From NCBI GenBank assembly GCA_021784765.1, contig JAJYHN010000168.1, positions 1 to 37,789 on the forward strand: a stretch of DNA of 37,789 bases, written 5' to 3'. Positions within the stretch are counted from its first letter, which is position 1. Each line of letters starts with the position of its first letter. Below the pieces are notes generated by a model. The model was not told where the DNA came from, did not search any database, and worked only from the letters and a program-made list of their open reading frames with translations. Source of the stretch: Actinomycetes bacterium. GTDB taxonomy: Bacteria > Actinomycetota > UBA4738. Both the position numbers and the translations under genes were made by a program. Below are positions 1 through 8,408 of this stretch, piece after piece.

Positions 1-1
1 G

Positions 2-190
2 GCGAGGTTCCTGCCCGCCGCCGAGCTCCGCGCCCTCGGGGCGCGCCACGGCCGGATCGCCCTGCGATCGGTCCTGTTCGCGCCGGGCGCGATGCCGGGG
101 CTCGCCGCCCTCGGCCCGGCGCTCGAGCGGGCGGGGCGCCTCGCGCCGGCATTCGGGGCGTTCCGGGTCCTCGCCGTCGACCGGAGGTAG
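2..190 (+). CDS. C-terminal fragment of an upstream gene, possibly a class I SAM-dependent methyltransferase (truncated by window start)
   Basis: Open frame from nt 2 to TAG at 188-190, ...ALERAGRLAPAFGAFRVLAVDRR*, two nt before the next start; the methyltransferase assignment is a weak inference from the C-terminal style. Confidence 0.4.
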   Translation, partial: ARFLPAAELRALGARHGRIALRSVLFAPGAMPGLAALGPALERAGRLAPAFGAFRVLAVDRR

Positions 191-192
191 CC

Positions 193-435
193 ATGGAGGT
201 CACCTGCCAGTTCGCCCTGTACCCGCTCGGCGCCGCGCACCTCGGGCCGGCGATCGACGCCGCCCTCGCTGCGGTCCGAGACCGCGGGCTCGCGGTCGAG
301 CCCGGCGCCATGAGCAGCATGGTCGCGGGACCCCTCCGGGAGGTCTTCGCGGCGCTCGCCGACGCCTTCGAGCGCGCGGCCGAGGGCGACTGCGTCCTCG
401 TCGCGACCGTGTCGAACGCCTGCCCGGTCCCCTGA
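193..435 (+). CDS. YkoF/thiamine-binding-like small protein
   Basis: 80 aa ORF, MEVTCQFALYPLGAAHLGPAIDAALAAVRDRGLAVEPGAMSSMVAGPLREVFAALADAFERAAEG, resembling YkoF/MTH1187-type thiamin/HMP-binding domains. Confidence 0.65.
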   Translation: MEVTCQFALYPLGAAHLGPAIDAALAAVRDRGLAVEPGAMSSMVAGPLREVFAALADAFERAAEGDCVLVATVSNACPVP

Positions 436-497
436 CCTCACCCCGACCCGACGGACCCCGCGGCGGACGCGCGCGGCGCCACGCCGGCGCCGCGCGG

Positions 498-1475
498 TCA
501 GCGCGCGCCGGCGGCCTTCGCCCCCACGCCCTGCTCCCGCATCCAGGCGACGGTCTCGGCGAGCCCGTCCTCCAGGTGCGTCCATGGCCGCCATCCGAGG
601 ATCCGGCCGGCGGCCTCGCAGTCCAGCGCGATCCGGCGGAGCTCCCCGCCGGCCCCGGGGGTGAACCGCGGCTCGCCGCGGTAGCCGATGACGGCGGCGA
701 GCAGCTGGAAGATCCGGTTCACGCTGGTCTCGAGCCCCGTGCCGATGTTCAGCAGGTGGCCCGACCCCTTGTCGGCCGAGAGTGCGACCGCGTGGACGAC
801 GTCGTCGACGAACACGTAGTCGCGGGTCTGGTTCCCGTCGTCGTTGATGGTCGGCTGCCTCCCGGCCAGCATCAGCTCGGAGAAGATCGCGACCACCCCG
901 GCCTCGCCATGCGGATCCTGTCGGCGGCCGTAGACGTTCGCGAGCGCGAGGATCGTGTAGTCGAGCCCCCGCGCCTCCCGGTAGAACTCCAGGTAGTCCT
1001 CCGCCGCCTTCTTGGTGATCCCGTACGGCGAGACCGGGTGAGAGCCGTGGCGGGCCCGCTCCTTCACCGGGAGCGTCCGCGGCTCGCCGTAGATGGTGCC
1101 CCCGGAGGTCGTGAACACGACCTTGCGCGTCCCAGCGACCGCCGCCGCCTCCAGCACGTTCAGCAGCCCGAGGACGTTCACGCTGGCGTCGAACTGCGGG
1201 TCGCGGACCGACGGCCGAACTCCGGCCTGGGCCGCGAGGTGCACGACGATCTCCGGCCCATGGCGCTCGACCACCGTGCGCAGCGCGTCGGCGCGGATGT
1301 CCACGTTGTAGAAGGTGAACAGCGGCCCGTAGCCTCGCGCCTCCGCGAGGTTCGCGATCCGTCCGGTCGACAGGTCATCGACGGCGATCACCCGGCGGCC
1401 CTCGGCGAGCAGCCGGTCGCAGACGTGGGAGCCGATGAACCCGGCGCCCCCGGTGACGAGAACGGTTCCCTGCAT
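498..1475 (-). CDS. galE: NAD-dependent epimerase/dehydratase, UDP-glucose 4-epimerase-like
   Basis: VTGGAGFIGSHVCDRLL Rossmann motif, YGITKKAAEDYL (YxxxK), DYVFVDDVV. Confidence 0.8.
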   Translation of the reverse strand: MQGTVLVTGGAGFIGSHVCDRLLAEGRRVIAVDDLSTGRIANLAEARGYGPLFTFYNVDIRADALRTVVERHGPEIVVHLAAQAGVRPSVRDPQFDASVNVLGLLNVLEAAAVAGTRKVVFTTSGGTIYGEPRTLPVKERARHGSHPVSPYGITKKAAEDYLEFYREARGLDYTILALANVYGRRQDPHGEAGVVAIFSELMLAGRQPTINDDGNQTRDYVFVDDVVHAVALSADKGSGHLLNIGTGLETSVNRIFQLLAAVIGYRGEPRFTPGAGGELRRIALDCEAAGRILGWRPWTHLEDGLAETVAWMREQGVGAKAAGAR

Positions 1476-1546
1476 TCCGGGACGATGCTACGCGCCGGGC
1501 GCGCCGCTTCCCGGCCCATCCGGGCCGAGTTTTCCCTCGGACGAAC

Positions 1547-1577
1547 GGAGGCCCGCGGCCATCGGCCGCGGGCCTCC
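1547..1577 (-). terminator. Strong stem-loop downstream of acs
   Basis: Perfect 14-bp inverted repeat GGAGGCCCGCGGCC-ATC-GGCCGCGGGCCTCC just past the acs stop (1605). Confidence 0.6.
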
Positions 1578-1604
1578 GCCCCTCTGCCCGGCGGGCCGCC
1601 CCCG

Positions 1605-3572
1605 TCAGTCCTCCGTCGGGGTCACCGTGGCCCGCTCCTTGATCTCCTCGACCACGCTCGCGTCCGCAAGGGTGGTGGTGTCCCCGAGGGCGCGGTTCTC
1701 CGCCACGTCGCGCAGCAGGCGGCGCATGATCTTGCCCGAGCGGGTCTTCGGCAGCTCGGGCGTGAACACGATGTTCGCCGGCTTCGCGATCGGGCCGATG
1801 ACCTTCGCCACGTGGTCGCGGAGCTCGGTCATCTTCTCGGGCGAGCCCTCCTTGCCGCCCTTCAGCGTCACGAACGCGACGATCGCCTGTCCGGTCATCG
1901 GGTCGTTGCGTCCGCACACGGCGGCCTCGGCCACCTCGGGGTGGTCGACCAGCGCGCTCTCGACCTCGATCGTCGAGATGCGGTGCCCCGACACGTTCAT
2001 GACGTCGTCGACGCGGCCCATCAGCCAGAAGTCGCCGTCCTCGTCCTTGCGGGCGCCGTCGCCCACGAAGTAGACGCCGGGGAACCGGCTCCAGTAGGTC
2101 TGCTGGTACCGCTCGGGGTCGCCGTAGATGCCGCGCAGCATCGCGGGCCACGGGGTCTTGATGACCAGGTAGCCGCCGCCGCCGGGGGGCACCTCGTTGC
2201 CGTGGTCGTCGTAGACGGCCGCCTCGACGCCCGGGAAGGGCTTCGTCGCCGAGCCCGGCTTCAGCGTGGTGAGCCCCGGAAGCGGGGTGATCAGGATCAT
2301 CCCGGTCTCGGTCTGCCACCACGTGTCGACGACGGGGGTCCGTCCACCGCCGACGTGCTCGCGGTACCAGATCCACGCCTCGGGGTTGATCGGCTCCCCG
2401 ACCGAGCCGAGCAGCCGCAGCGACGAGAGGTCGTGGCTCGCCGCGTACTCGGGCCCCCACTTCATGTGGGTCCGGATCGTCGTCGGGGCCGTGTACAGGA
2501 TGCTCACCTTGTAGCGCTCGACGATCTGCCACCACCGATCTCGGTCGGGGAAGTCCGGCAGGCCCTCGTACATCACCGACGTCGTGGCGTTCGCGAGCGG
2601 CCCCACCACGATGTAGCTGTGGCCGGTGATCCAGCCGATGTCGGCCGCGCACCAGAACACGTCGTCGGGCTTGACGTCGAAGATGTAGTGGTGCGTGACC
2701 GACGTGCCGACCAGGTAGCCGGCCGTGGTGTGCATGATGCCCTTCGGCCTCGCCGTGGTCCCACTCGTGTACATCAGGAAGAACAGGTCCTCGGCATCCA
2801 TCGCCTCGGGCGGGCACGACGACGGGTCGTCGCTCTCGTGCTCGACCACGTCGTGCCACCAGTGGTCGCGGCCCTCCTGCCACCCGATCTCGTTGCCACC
2901 GCGGCGCAGCACCACGGCGGCCTTCACCGTCGGCGCCATCTCCATCGCCTCGTCGGCGTTCTTCTTCAGGTCGAAGATCCTGCCGCGGCGCCAGGCTCCG
3001 TCCTGGGTGATCAGGTACTCGCACTGCATGTCGTTCAGCCGTCCCGACAGCGAGTCGGGGCTGAAGCCGCCGAACACCACGGTGAAGGGCGCGCCGATGC
3101 GTGCCAGGGCGAGCATGGTGATCGGCAGCTCGGGCACCATGCCCATGTACACGCCGACGTGCGTGCCTCGCTCGATCCCGAGCTTCCTGAACCCGTTCGC
3201 CGCCTTCACGACGAGCCCCTGCAGATCCGCGTAGGTGATCACCCGGCGGTCGTCGACCGGCTCGCCCTCCCAGTAGTAGGCGACCTTGTCGCCGAGGCCG
3301 TTCTCGACGTGCCGATCGACGCAGTTGTAGGAGATGTTGAGCTTGCCGCCCAGGAACCACTTCGCATACGGAAGGTCCCACTCGTAGAGGCTGTCGTAGG
3401 GCGCCAACCAACTGACGCGCGCCTTGGCCTCCGTGTCCCAGAACTCCTCGAAGTTCCGATCGTAGATGTCCGCCTGGGCGTTCGCCCGGGCGGTGAACTC
3501 CGGCTGCGGCGGATACCGCCGTTCCTCCGCGAGCAGCGCGTCGATCGCCCTTGCGCCGGCCTCCTCGGTCAT
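1605..3572 (-). CDS. acs: Acetyl-CoA synthetase (AMP-forming)
   Basis: LMYTSGTTARPKGIMHTTAGY, WWQTETGMILITPLPG, GRVDDVMNVSGHRIST, C-terminal PKTRSGKIMRRLLR; start chosen at MTEEAGARAID preceded by GGAGGACCGGAAC. Confidence 0.93.
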   Translation of the reverse strand: MTEEAGARAIDALLAEERRYPPQPEFTARANAQADIYDRNFEEFWDTEAKARVSWLAPYDSLYEWDLPYAKWFLGGKLNISYNCVDRHVENGLGDKVAYYWEGEPVDDRRVITYADLQGLVVKAANGFRKLGIERGTHVGVYMGMVPELPITMLALARIGAPFTVVFGGFSPDSLSGRLNDMQCEYLITQDGAWRRGRIFDLKKNADEAMEMAPTVKAAVVLRRGGNEIGWQEGRDHWWHDVVEHESDDPSSCPPEAMDAEDLFFLMYTSGTTARPKGIMHTTAGYLVGTSVTHHYIFDVKPDDVFWCAADIGWITGHSYIVVGPLANATTSVMYEGLPDFPDRDRWWQIVERYKVSILYTAPTTIRTHMKWGPEYAASHDLSSLRLLGSVGEPINPEAWIWYREHVGGGRTPVVDTWWQTETGMILITPLPGLTTLKPGSATKPFPGVEAAVYDDHGNEVPPGGGGYLVIKTPWPAMLRGIYGDPERYQQTYWSRFPGVYFVGDGARKDEDGDFWLMGRVDDVMNVSGHRISTIEVESALVDHPEVAEAAVCGRNDPMTGQAIVAFVTLKGGKEGSPEKMTELRDHVAKVIGPIAKPANIVFTPELPKTRSGKIMRRLLRDVAENRALGDTTTLADASVVEEIKERATVTPTED

Positions 3573-3670
3573 GTTCCGGTCCTCCTTCGCCAACGAGTGG
3601 GCTGAATTGTGCCCCGGACCGAAAAGGCACCGCAAGTGGGGGTCCGTCCGCGCCCCCCACATGAACGAAC

Positions 3671-3689
3671 CGGGGGCGGGGCCCCCGGC
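3671..3689. terminator. Hairpin between the acs start and the end of the DsrE/TusA operon
   Basis: CCGGGGGC-GGG-GCCCCCGG inverted repeat downstream of the minus-strand stop at 3718. Confidence 0.45.
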
Positions 3690-3717
3690 TCGTGGCTGCG
3701 CCGTCCCCGGCGCCTGT

Positions 3718-4251
3718 TCAGATGAACAGCGTGATGGCGTCCTGGGCCTCCATCAGCATGGTGGCCGCTCCGGCCGGCTCGCCGAGGCCGTCGATCAGGT
3801 CCTCGCGCTTCAGGCCCAGCATGTCCATGCTCATCTGGCAGGGGACGAGCTTCACGCCGAGGTCGACGGCCATCTGGAGCATCTCGCTCGGGCTCGCGAT
3901 GTTGTGATCCTTGGCGAGGTGCTTCATCATGGCCGGCCCGGCCCCGGCGAAGTTCATCTTGCCGAGGGCGAGGTGGTCGATGCCGGGGCGGTCCATCATC
4001 GAGACCATCCGCTGCATCCAGTTCTCGCCGGTGATCCGCTTCTCGTCCTTCACCAGCGCGAACAGCCCCCAGAAGGTGAAGAAGAGCGTGGTCTCCATGC
4101 CCATGGCCGCCCCGGCCGTGGCCATGATCATCTGCGGCCACACCTTGTCGAGGTCGCCGCTCCAGGCGATGATCACGAGCTTCTTGTGGGGCGCGTGGTC
4201 GTGCTCGTGCGGCGCGACCTTCGTCTCGACCTCGGCCTCCGACGTCGCCAT
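3718..4251 (-). CDS. DsrE/DsrF/DrsH-like family protein (DsrE2-type)
   Basis: KKLVIIAWSGDLDKVWPQMIMATAGAAMGMETTLFFTFWGL ... KLVPCQMSMDMLGLKREDLIDG with the conserved Cys region; start at MATSEAEVETKV. Confidence 0.82.
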   Translation of the reverse strand: MATSEAEVETKVAPHEHDHAPHKKLVIIAWSGDLDKVWPQMIMATAGAAMGMETTLFFTFWGLFALVKDEKRITGENWMQRMVSMMDRPGIDHLALGKMNFAGAGPAMMKHLAKDHNIASPSEMLQMAVDLGVKLVPCQMSMDMLGLKREDLIDGLGEPAGAATMLMEAQDAITLFI

Positions 4252-4256
4252 CACCC

Positions 4257-4490
4257 TCACCCCTTCTTCTTCACGACGAACCGGTAGACGCCAGCCTCCT
4301 CGCTCTGCTCCACCAGCTCGTTCCCGGTCGACTTCGTCCACGCGTTGAAGTCGGGCACGGCGCCGGGGTCGGTCGCGAGGATCTCCAGCAGGTCACCGGC
4401 CGCCAGCTCCTTGATCGCCTGGGCGGTCTTGACGATCGGCAGCGGGCAGTTCAGCCCCTTGACGTCCAGCGTCTTGGCGACGGCGCTCAT
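4257..4490 (-). CDS. TusA-family sulfurtransferase/sulfur carrier
   Basis: LDVKGLNCPLPIVKTAQAIKELAAGDLLEILATDPGAVPDFNAWTKSTGNEL, with CPxP motif. Confidence 0.88.
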   Translation of the reverse strand: MSAVAKTLDVKGLNCPLPIVKTAQAIKELAAGDLLEILATDPGAVPDFNAWTKSTGNELVEQSEEAGVYRFVVKKKG

Positions 4491-5653
4491 CCGGCCCTCC
4501 TCTTGTCGCCCGGCATCTCGGGGATCCGCCCCTGCGGGAGCGTCACCCAGTAGATCCGGTTGAACATCCACTTTCCGATGTGCCAGAAGGTCGACGGCTT
4601 CGGGGGCGTCGGCGGGTTCTCGTAGTCGAACCGCAGCACCGTCGACTTCCGGTTGCCGGTCTCGAGGAAGCACATCACGCGGCCGCCGTAGTTCGCCTTG
4701 GGCGCGGTGCCCTTGATGAGCGAGGCGATCCGCGAGACGACGACCGGGGCCTCGAAGTGCGCCGTCGAGCCGGACTTGCTGATCGGCAGGTTCGTGGCAT
4801 CCCCGATCGCGAAGACGTTCTCGAACCCCTCCCGCTGCAGCGTCATGCGATCGGTCGGCACCCAGCCGCCCGCGTCCCCGAGCCCGGAGGCCTCGACCAC
4901 CGCCGAGCCGCGGTGTGGGGGCACCAGCACCAGCAGGTCGGACTCGAGCTTCTGCCCCTCCAGCGACGTGACCGTGCCGGAGGAGGGGTCCACGGACTCG
5001 ACGTTGAAGAAGGTCTCGATCTTGACGCCCCGCTGCTCGAGGATCGGCGTCACGAGCTTCGACGCCGACTCGATCGTGAACGCCCGGTTCAGCGGCGAGA
5101 GCAGCGTGATCTCGCTGCGGTCGCGGATCCCGCGCTTGCGCAGGTACTCCTCGACCATGAACGTGAACTCGATCGGCGCCGGCGGGCACTTGTAGGGGAT
5201 GCCCGCGATGCCGATGTGGATCCGGCCGCCGCGGAACTGCCGCAGCGCCTCGCGCAGACGGATGGCGCCCTCGAGCGTGTAGAAGTGGTAGGAGCCCTCG
5301 ACCAGGCCGGGGACCTGCTCGGGGACGACCCGCGAGCCGGTCGCGACGACCAGGTGGTCATAGGGGAGACTCCCCCCCGCCCTCAGGTGGACGATGCCGG
5401 CGTCGGTGTCGACCCGCTCGGCCGCGTCGACGACCAGGTCGACGTCACGGCGCAGCAGCGTCCGCTCGTCACGCGAGAGCCACTGGCCGTTCGCCTGCCC
5501 GAGCGCGACGTACAGGTACCCGGGCTGGTAGACGTGCATGCCGGTCGGGTCGACGATCGTGACCTTCGCGTCGCGACCGAGCTCCTTGGTGAGGAGGTTC
5601 GCCGCGAGGGTGCCGCCGACGCCGCCGCCCAGGATGACGATCCGGGCCGGCAT
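4487..5653 (-). CDS. FAD-dependent oxidoreductase, sulfide:quinone oxidoreductase-like
   Basis: RIVILGGGVGGTLAANLL, YDHLVVATGS, GIPYKCPPAPIEF (Cys156), FAIGDATNLP, MCFLETG (Cys328), C-terminal amphipathic FWHIGKWMFNRIYWVTLP. Confidence 0.85.
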   Translation of the reverse strand: MPARIVILGGGVGGTLAANLLTKELGRDAKVTIVDPTGMHVYQPGYLYVALGQANGQWLSRDERTLLRRDVDLVVDAAERVDTDAGIVHLRAGGSLPYDHLVVATGSRVVPEQVPGLVEGSYHFYTLEGAIRLREALRQFRGGRIHIGIAGIPYKCPPAPIEFTFMVEEYLRKRGIRDRSEITLLSPLNRAFTIESASKLVTPILEQRGVKIETFFNVESVDPSSGTVTSLEGQKLESDLLVLVPPHRGSAVVEASGLGDAGGWVPTDRMTLQREGFENVFAIGDATNLPISKSGSTAHFEAPVVVSRIASLIKGTAPKANYGGRVMCFLETGNRKSTVLRFDYENPPTPPKPSTFWHIGKWMFNRIYWVTLPQGRIPEMPGDKRRAG

Positions 5654-5659
5654 CGTGCC

Positions 5660-5899
5660 TCACCTCACCTTCCGGACGTAGAACTTCGCGTAGTCGGCTT
5701 CCTGCTCGACCGCGACCATCTCCTGCCCGGCCTTCGCGACCCAGGCGGGGATGTCGATCTTCGAGCCCTCGTCGCTCGAGATCACCTCGATGACCTGCCC
5801 GACCTGCCCCTCGCGGATGGCGCCGATCAGCGACATCAGGGGCCCGGGGCACGGCATGCCGCGCGCGTCGATCTCGCGGTCCACCTGCTCAACGCCCAT
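5660..5899 (-). CDS. TusA-family sulfurtransferase/sulfur carrier
   Basis: REIDARGMPCPGPLMSLIGAIREGQVGQVIEVISSDEGSKIDIPAWVAKAGQEM, with CPxP motif. Confidence 0.88.
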   Translation of the reverse strand: MGVEQVDREIDARGMPCPGPLMSLIGAIREGQVGQVIEVISSDEGSKIDIPAWVAKAGQEMVAVEQEADYAKFYVRKVR

Positions 5900-5912
5900 T
5901 GTCCTCCACCTC

Positions 5913-6335
5913 CTAGATGAACACGACGGGGCCGTCCGCCTCGAGCATGAAGCTCGCGACCCCCCATACGCCGTCGATCAACGGGTCGAGATCGTCCTTG
6001 GTGATCCCGAACATCTCCATGGAGAGGGCGCACGCGTACAGGTGCACGTCGCCGATCTCCTTGGCCTGGCGGAACGTGTCCGCCCAGTGCTGCGTGCTGC
6101 CCTGCTCGCGCATGAGGCGCATGAGCGAGGCGCCCTCGGGCTCGGCGTCCTTGCTGACGCCGTGATCCTTCGCGATGCGATCCTTCTGGAAGTTCTCGAG
6201 CGCCCAGTACTGCAGGAACAGGTTCACCTTCCGCCCGAGTGCGGCCGCGCCGGCGGTGAGGATCGACGCCGACGACAGCTTGTCGTCGGTCCCCGAGAAC
6301 AGCACCAGGGACAGCGTGCCCTGCGAGTCATCCAT
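5913..6335 (-). CDS. DsrE family protein
   Basis: LSLVLFSGTDDKLSSASILTAGAAALGRKVNLFLQYWAL ... DVHLYACALSMEMFGITKDDL; start at MDDSQGTL. Confidence 0.82.
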   Translation of the reverse strand: MDDSQGTLSLVLFSGTDDKLSSASILTAGAAALGRKVNLFLQYWALENFQKDRIAKDHGVSKDAEPEGASLMRLMREQGSTQHWADTFRQAKEIGDVHLYACALSMEMFGITKDDLDPLIDGVWGVASFMLEADGPVVFI

Positions 6336-6368
6336 GTGTGTCCCCCTCTGCATCCACCTTCACCGGGC

Positions 6369-6434
6369 AGCGTCCCAGGCGGCAATGGCACCCCTCAGGG
6401 TCCGGGGACCCGGCCTCGCAGGGCCGATCGACCT
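6369..6434 (-). promoter_or_regulatory. DosR-like tandem boxes plus -10 for the DsrE/TusA/SQR-like operon
   Basis: Minus strand: AGGTC-GATC-GGCCC (6434-6421) and GGGTC-CCCG-GACCC (6411-6398), centres 23 bp apart; 23 nt spacer; GACGCT (6374-6369) as weak -10; ATG at 6335. Confidence 0.5.
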
Positions 6435-6514
6435 TCCTCGGCAGTTCACAAGCCCATCGGCGTGCGCCGGCGGGCGCTTGAGGCCGCACTCGATCCGACG
6501 CCGCCAGGCGGTCG

Positions 6515-6580
6515 AGGCCGTTCGGCCCCTGTCGGAGGGGACACGGGGCCCATGGCGCTGCCGCGCGGCGCTCATACCGT
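6515..6580 (+). promoter_or_regulatory. DosR-like tandem boxes plus -10 for the CBS-BON/hydrogenase operon
   Basis: AGGCC-GTTC-GGCCC (6515-6528) and GGGAC-ACGG-GGCCC (6538-6551), centres 23 bp apart; 23 nt spacer; TACCGT -10 (6575-6580); ATG at 6610. Confidence 0.55.
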
Positions 6581-6609
6581 CGCTGCAGGGACCGGGACAG
6601 GAGGCCGCC

Positions 6610-7293
6610 ATGCGGGTCAAGGACATCATGACCGCCCCGGTGATCACCGTCCGGCCGGACATGCCGATCAAGGAGGCGGCGGCCCTGCTCGTCGAGCGCG
6701 CCATCAGCGCCGTGCCGGTCGTGGACGAGGCCGGCATCCTGATCGGAATCGTCTCCGAGGCCGACTTCGTCCGGCTCGAGACCGAGCCCGACCCCCGCGC
6801 GCACGCGATTCCCGTGTCCCACCGGGACCGCGTGGTGCCGCGCACCGTCCGGGAGATCATGACCCGGGAGGTGATCGCGGCCCCGGAGGACGCGGACGTG
6901 GCAGAGGTCGCGCGCCTGATGCTCGAGCACCACGTCAAGCGCCTCCCGGTCGTCGCCGACGAGCGTGTCATCGGCATCGTGAGCCGCCGCGACATCCTCC
7001 GGATGCTCACCCGCAGCGACGCCGAGATCCGCGCCGAGGTGGAGGAGCTGCTCGACGACGAGATCCTGATGATCGGCGCCCTCCGCGTCGAGGTCACGGG
7101 CGGGCTGGTCACCCTGACCGGGCGAGTGCGGCCGACGGCCCGCCGACTCGCCGAGATCCTGACGCGGAGCGTCCCCGGGGTGCTCGGGGTGCGCTTCGGC
7201 AACGGCGACCAGGGCACGGGCGACCGCCCAGGGAACGACCGGCCGGGAGCCGGGGAGCCCGACGAGATCGAGCCGGAGGGCGTGCCGCGATGA
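6610..7293 (+). CDS. CBS-pair and BON domain protein
   Basis: MRVKDIMTAPVITVRPDMPIKEAAALLVERAISAVPVVDEAG...VREIMTREVIAAPEDADVAEVARLMLEHHVKRLPVV; C-terminal BON-like RVEVTGGLVTLTGRVRPTARRLAEILTRSVPGVLGV; AGGAGG upstream. Confidence 0.88.
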   Translation: MRVKDIMTAPVITVRPDMPIKEAAALLVERAISAVPVVDEAGILIGIVSEADFVRLETEPDPRAHAIPVSHRDRVVPRTVREIMTREVIAAPEDADVAEVARLMLEHHVKRLPVVADERVIGIVSRRDILRMLTRSDAEIRAEVEELLDDEILMIGALRVEVTGGLVTLTGRVRPTARRLAEILTRSVPGVLGVRFGNGDQGTGDRPGNDRPGAGEPDEIEPEGVPR

Positions 7294-8408
7294 GGTTCCT
7301 CGACCGGGAGGGGCTCGGCTCGCTGCTCGCCCGCCTGGTCGCAGAGGGCTACGAGCTGATCGGGCCGACCGTCCGCGACGGCACCATCGTGCTCGACCGG
7401 ATCGAGGCCGTCGATGACCTCCCGGCGGGCGTCGGGGAGGTGGAGGGCCCCGGCACGTACCGCCTCGTCCGTCGGGACGACCGGCGGGTCTTCGGATTCG
7501 CGCACGGGCCCGATGCGGGAAAGCGGTTCCTGTTCCCCTCCAGCGAGGTTCTCGGGACGATCGGGCGGCGAAACGGCCACCTCACCGCACCACCGGCCGA
7601 GGCCGGAGCCGAGGGGCGGCGCGCGTTCGTCGGCCTTCGCCCCTGCGACCTGCACGCCATCGAGGTCCAGGACCGCGTGTTCCGCGGTGGGCCCGAGCCC
7701 GACGCCGCCTACGCCGCTCGCCGGGACGGGGCGTTCGTGATCGGCGTCAACTGCACGGCGCCGGGGGGCACCTGCTTCTGCGACTCGATGGGGACCGGGC
7801 CCGTCTGCACGGTGGGGTTCGACGTCGCCCTGACCGAGCTCGACCACGGCTTCCTGGCGACCGCGGGGACGGCCCGCGGCGGAGACCTCCTCGAGGAGGC
7901 AGGATCGCGCGAGGCGACCCCGGGCGAGGCGGCCGAGGGCCACCGCCTGCTCGCGAACGCCCGGGTCCACATGGGGCGCTCGCTCGACACGTCGGACCTG
8001 CCGGGACTCCTCTACCGGAACCGCCGGCACCCGCGGTGGGCCGACGTCGCCGAGCGCTGCCTCGCATGCGGGAACTGCACGTCCGTCTGCCCCACGTGCT
8101 TCTGCCACGACGTGGTCGACGACGTCGACCTCGCCGGCGAGACGGCGACCCGCGTGCGGGAGTGGGCGAGCTGCTTCTCGGTGGAGTTCTCCCACACGGC
8201 CGGCATGGAGGTTCGAACGAGCCGCGAGGCGCGCTACCGGCAGTGGCTGACCCACAAGTTCGCGTCCTGGATCGACCAGTTCGGCACCTCGGGGTGCGTG
8301 GGCTGCGGGCGGTGCATCACCTGGTGCCCGGTCGGGATCGACGTCACCGAGGAGGTCGCGGCCATCCGCGCCGACGACGGGGCCGTCGCTCTGGAGGTGG
8401 GCGCATGA
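7290..8408 (+). CDS. hydB: Group 3b-type [NiFe] (sulf)hydrogenase beta subunit, 4Fe-4S protein
   Basis: GLRPCDLHAIEVQDRVF; CLACGNCTSVCPTCFC and CVGCGRCITWCPVGIDVTEEV ferredoxin-like clusters; ATGA overlap with the CBS-BON gene. Confidence 0.85.
   Translation: MRFLDREGLGSLLARLVAEGYELIGPTVRDGTIVLDRIEAVDDLPAGVGEVEGPGTYRLVRRDDRRVFGFAHGPDAGKRFLFPSSEVLGTIGRRNGHLTAPPAEAGAEGRRAFVGLRPCDLHAIEVQDRVFRGGPEPDAAYAARRDGAFVIGVNCTAPGGTCFCDSMGTGPVCTVGFDVALTELDHGFLATAGTARGGDLLEEAGSREATPGEAAEGHRLLANARVHMGRSLDTSDLPGLLYRNRRHPRWADVAERCLACGNCTSVCPTCFCHDVVDDVDLAGETATRVREWASCFSVEFSHTAGMEVRTSREARYRQWLTHKFASWIDQFGTSGCVGCGRCITWCPVGIDVTEEVAAIRADDGAVALEVGA

Noticed and set aside
1513-1526. GGCCC-ATCC-GGGCC palindrome upstream of galE
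   Set aside because: Half-sites are in the opposite orientation to the shared box and not 23 nt from a -10.
576-3605. 1009-aa plus-strand ORF opposite galE and acs
   Set aside because: High-GC antisense shadow ORF; Arg/Pro/Asp/Val-rich with no domain, opposite clear galE and acs frames.
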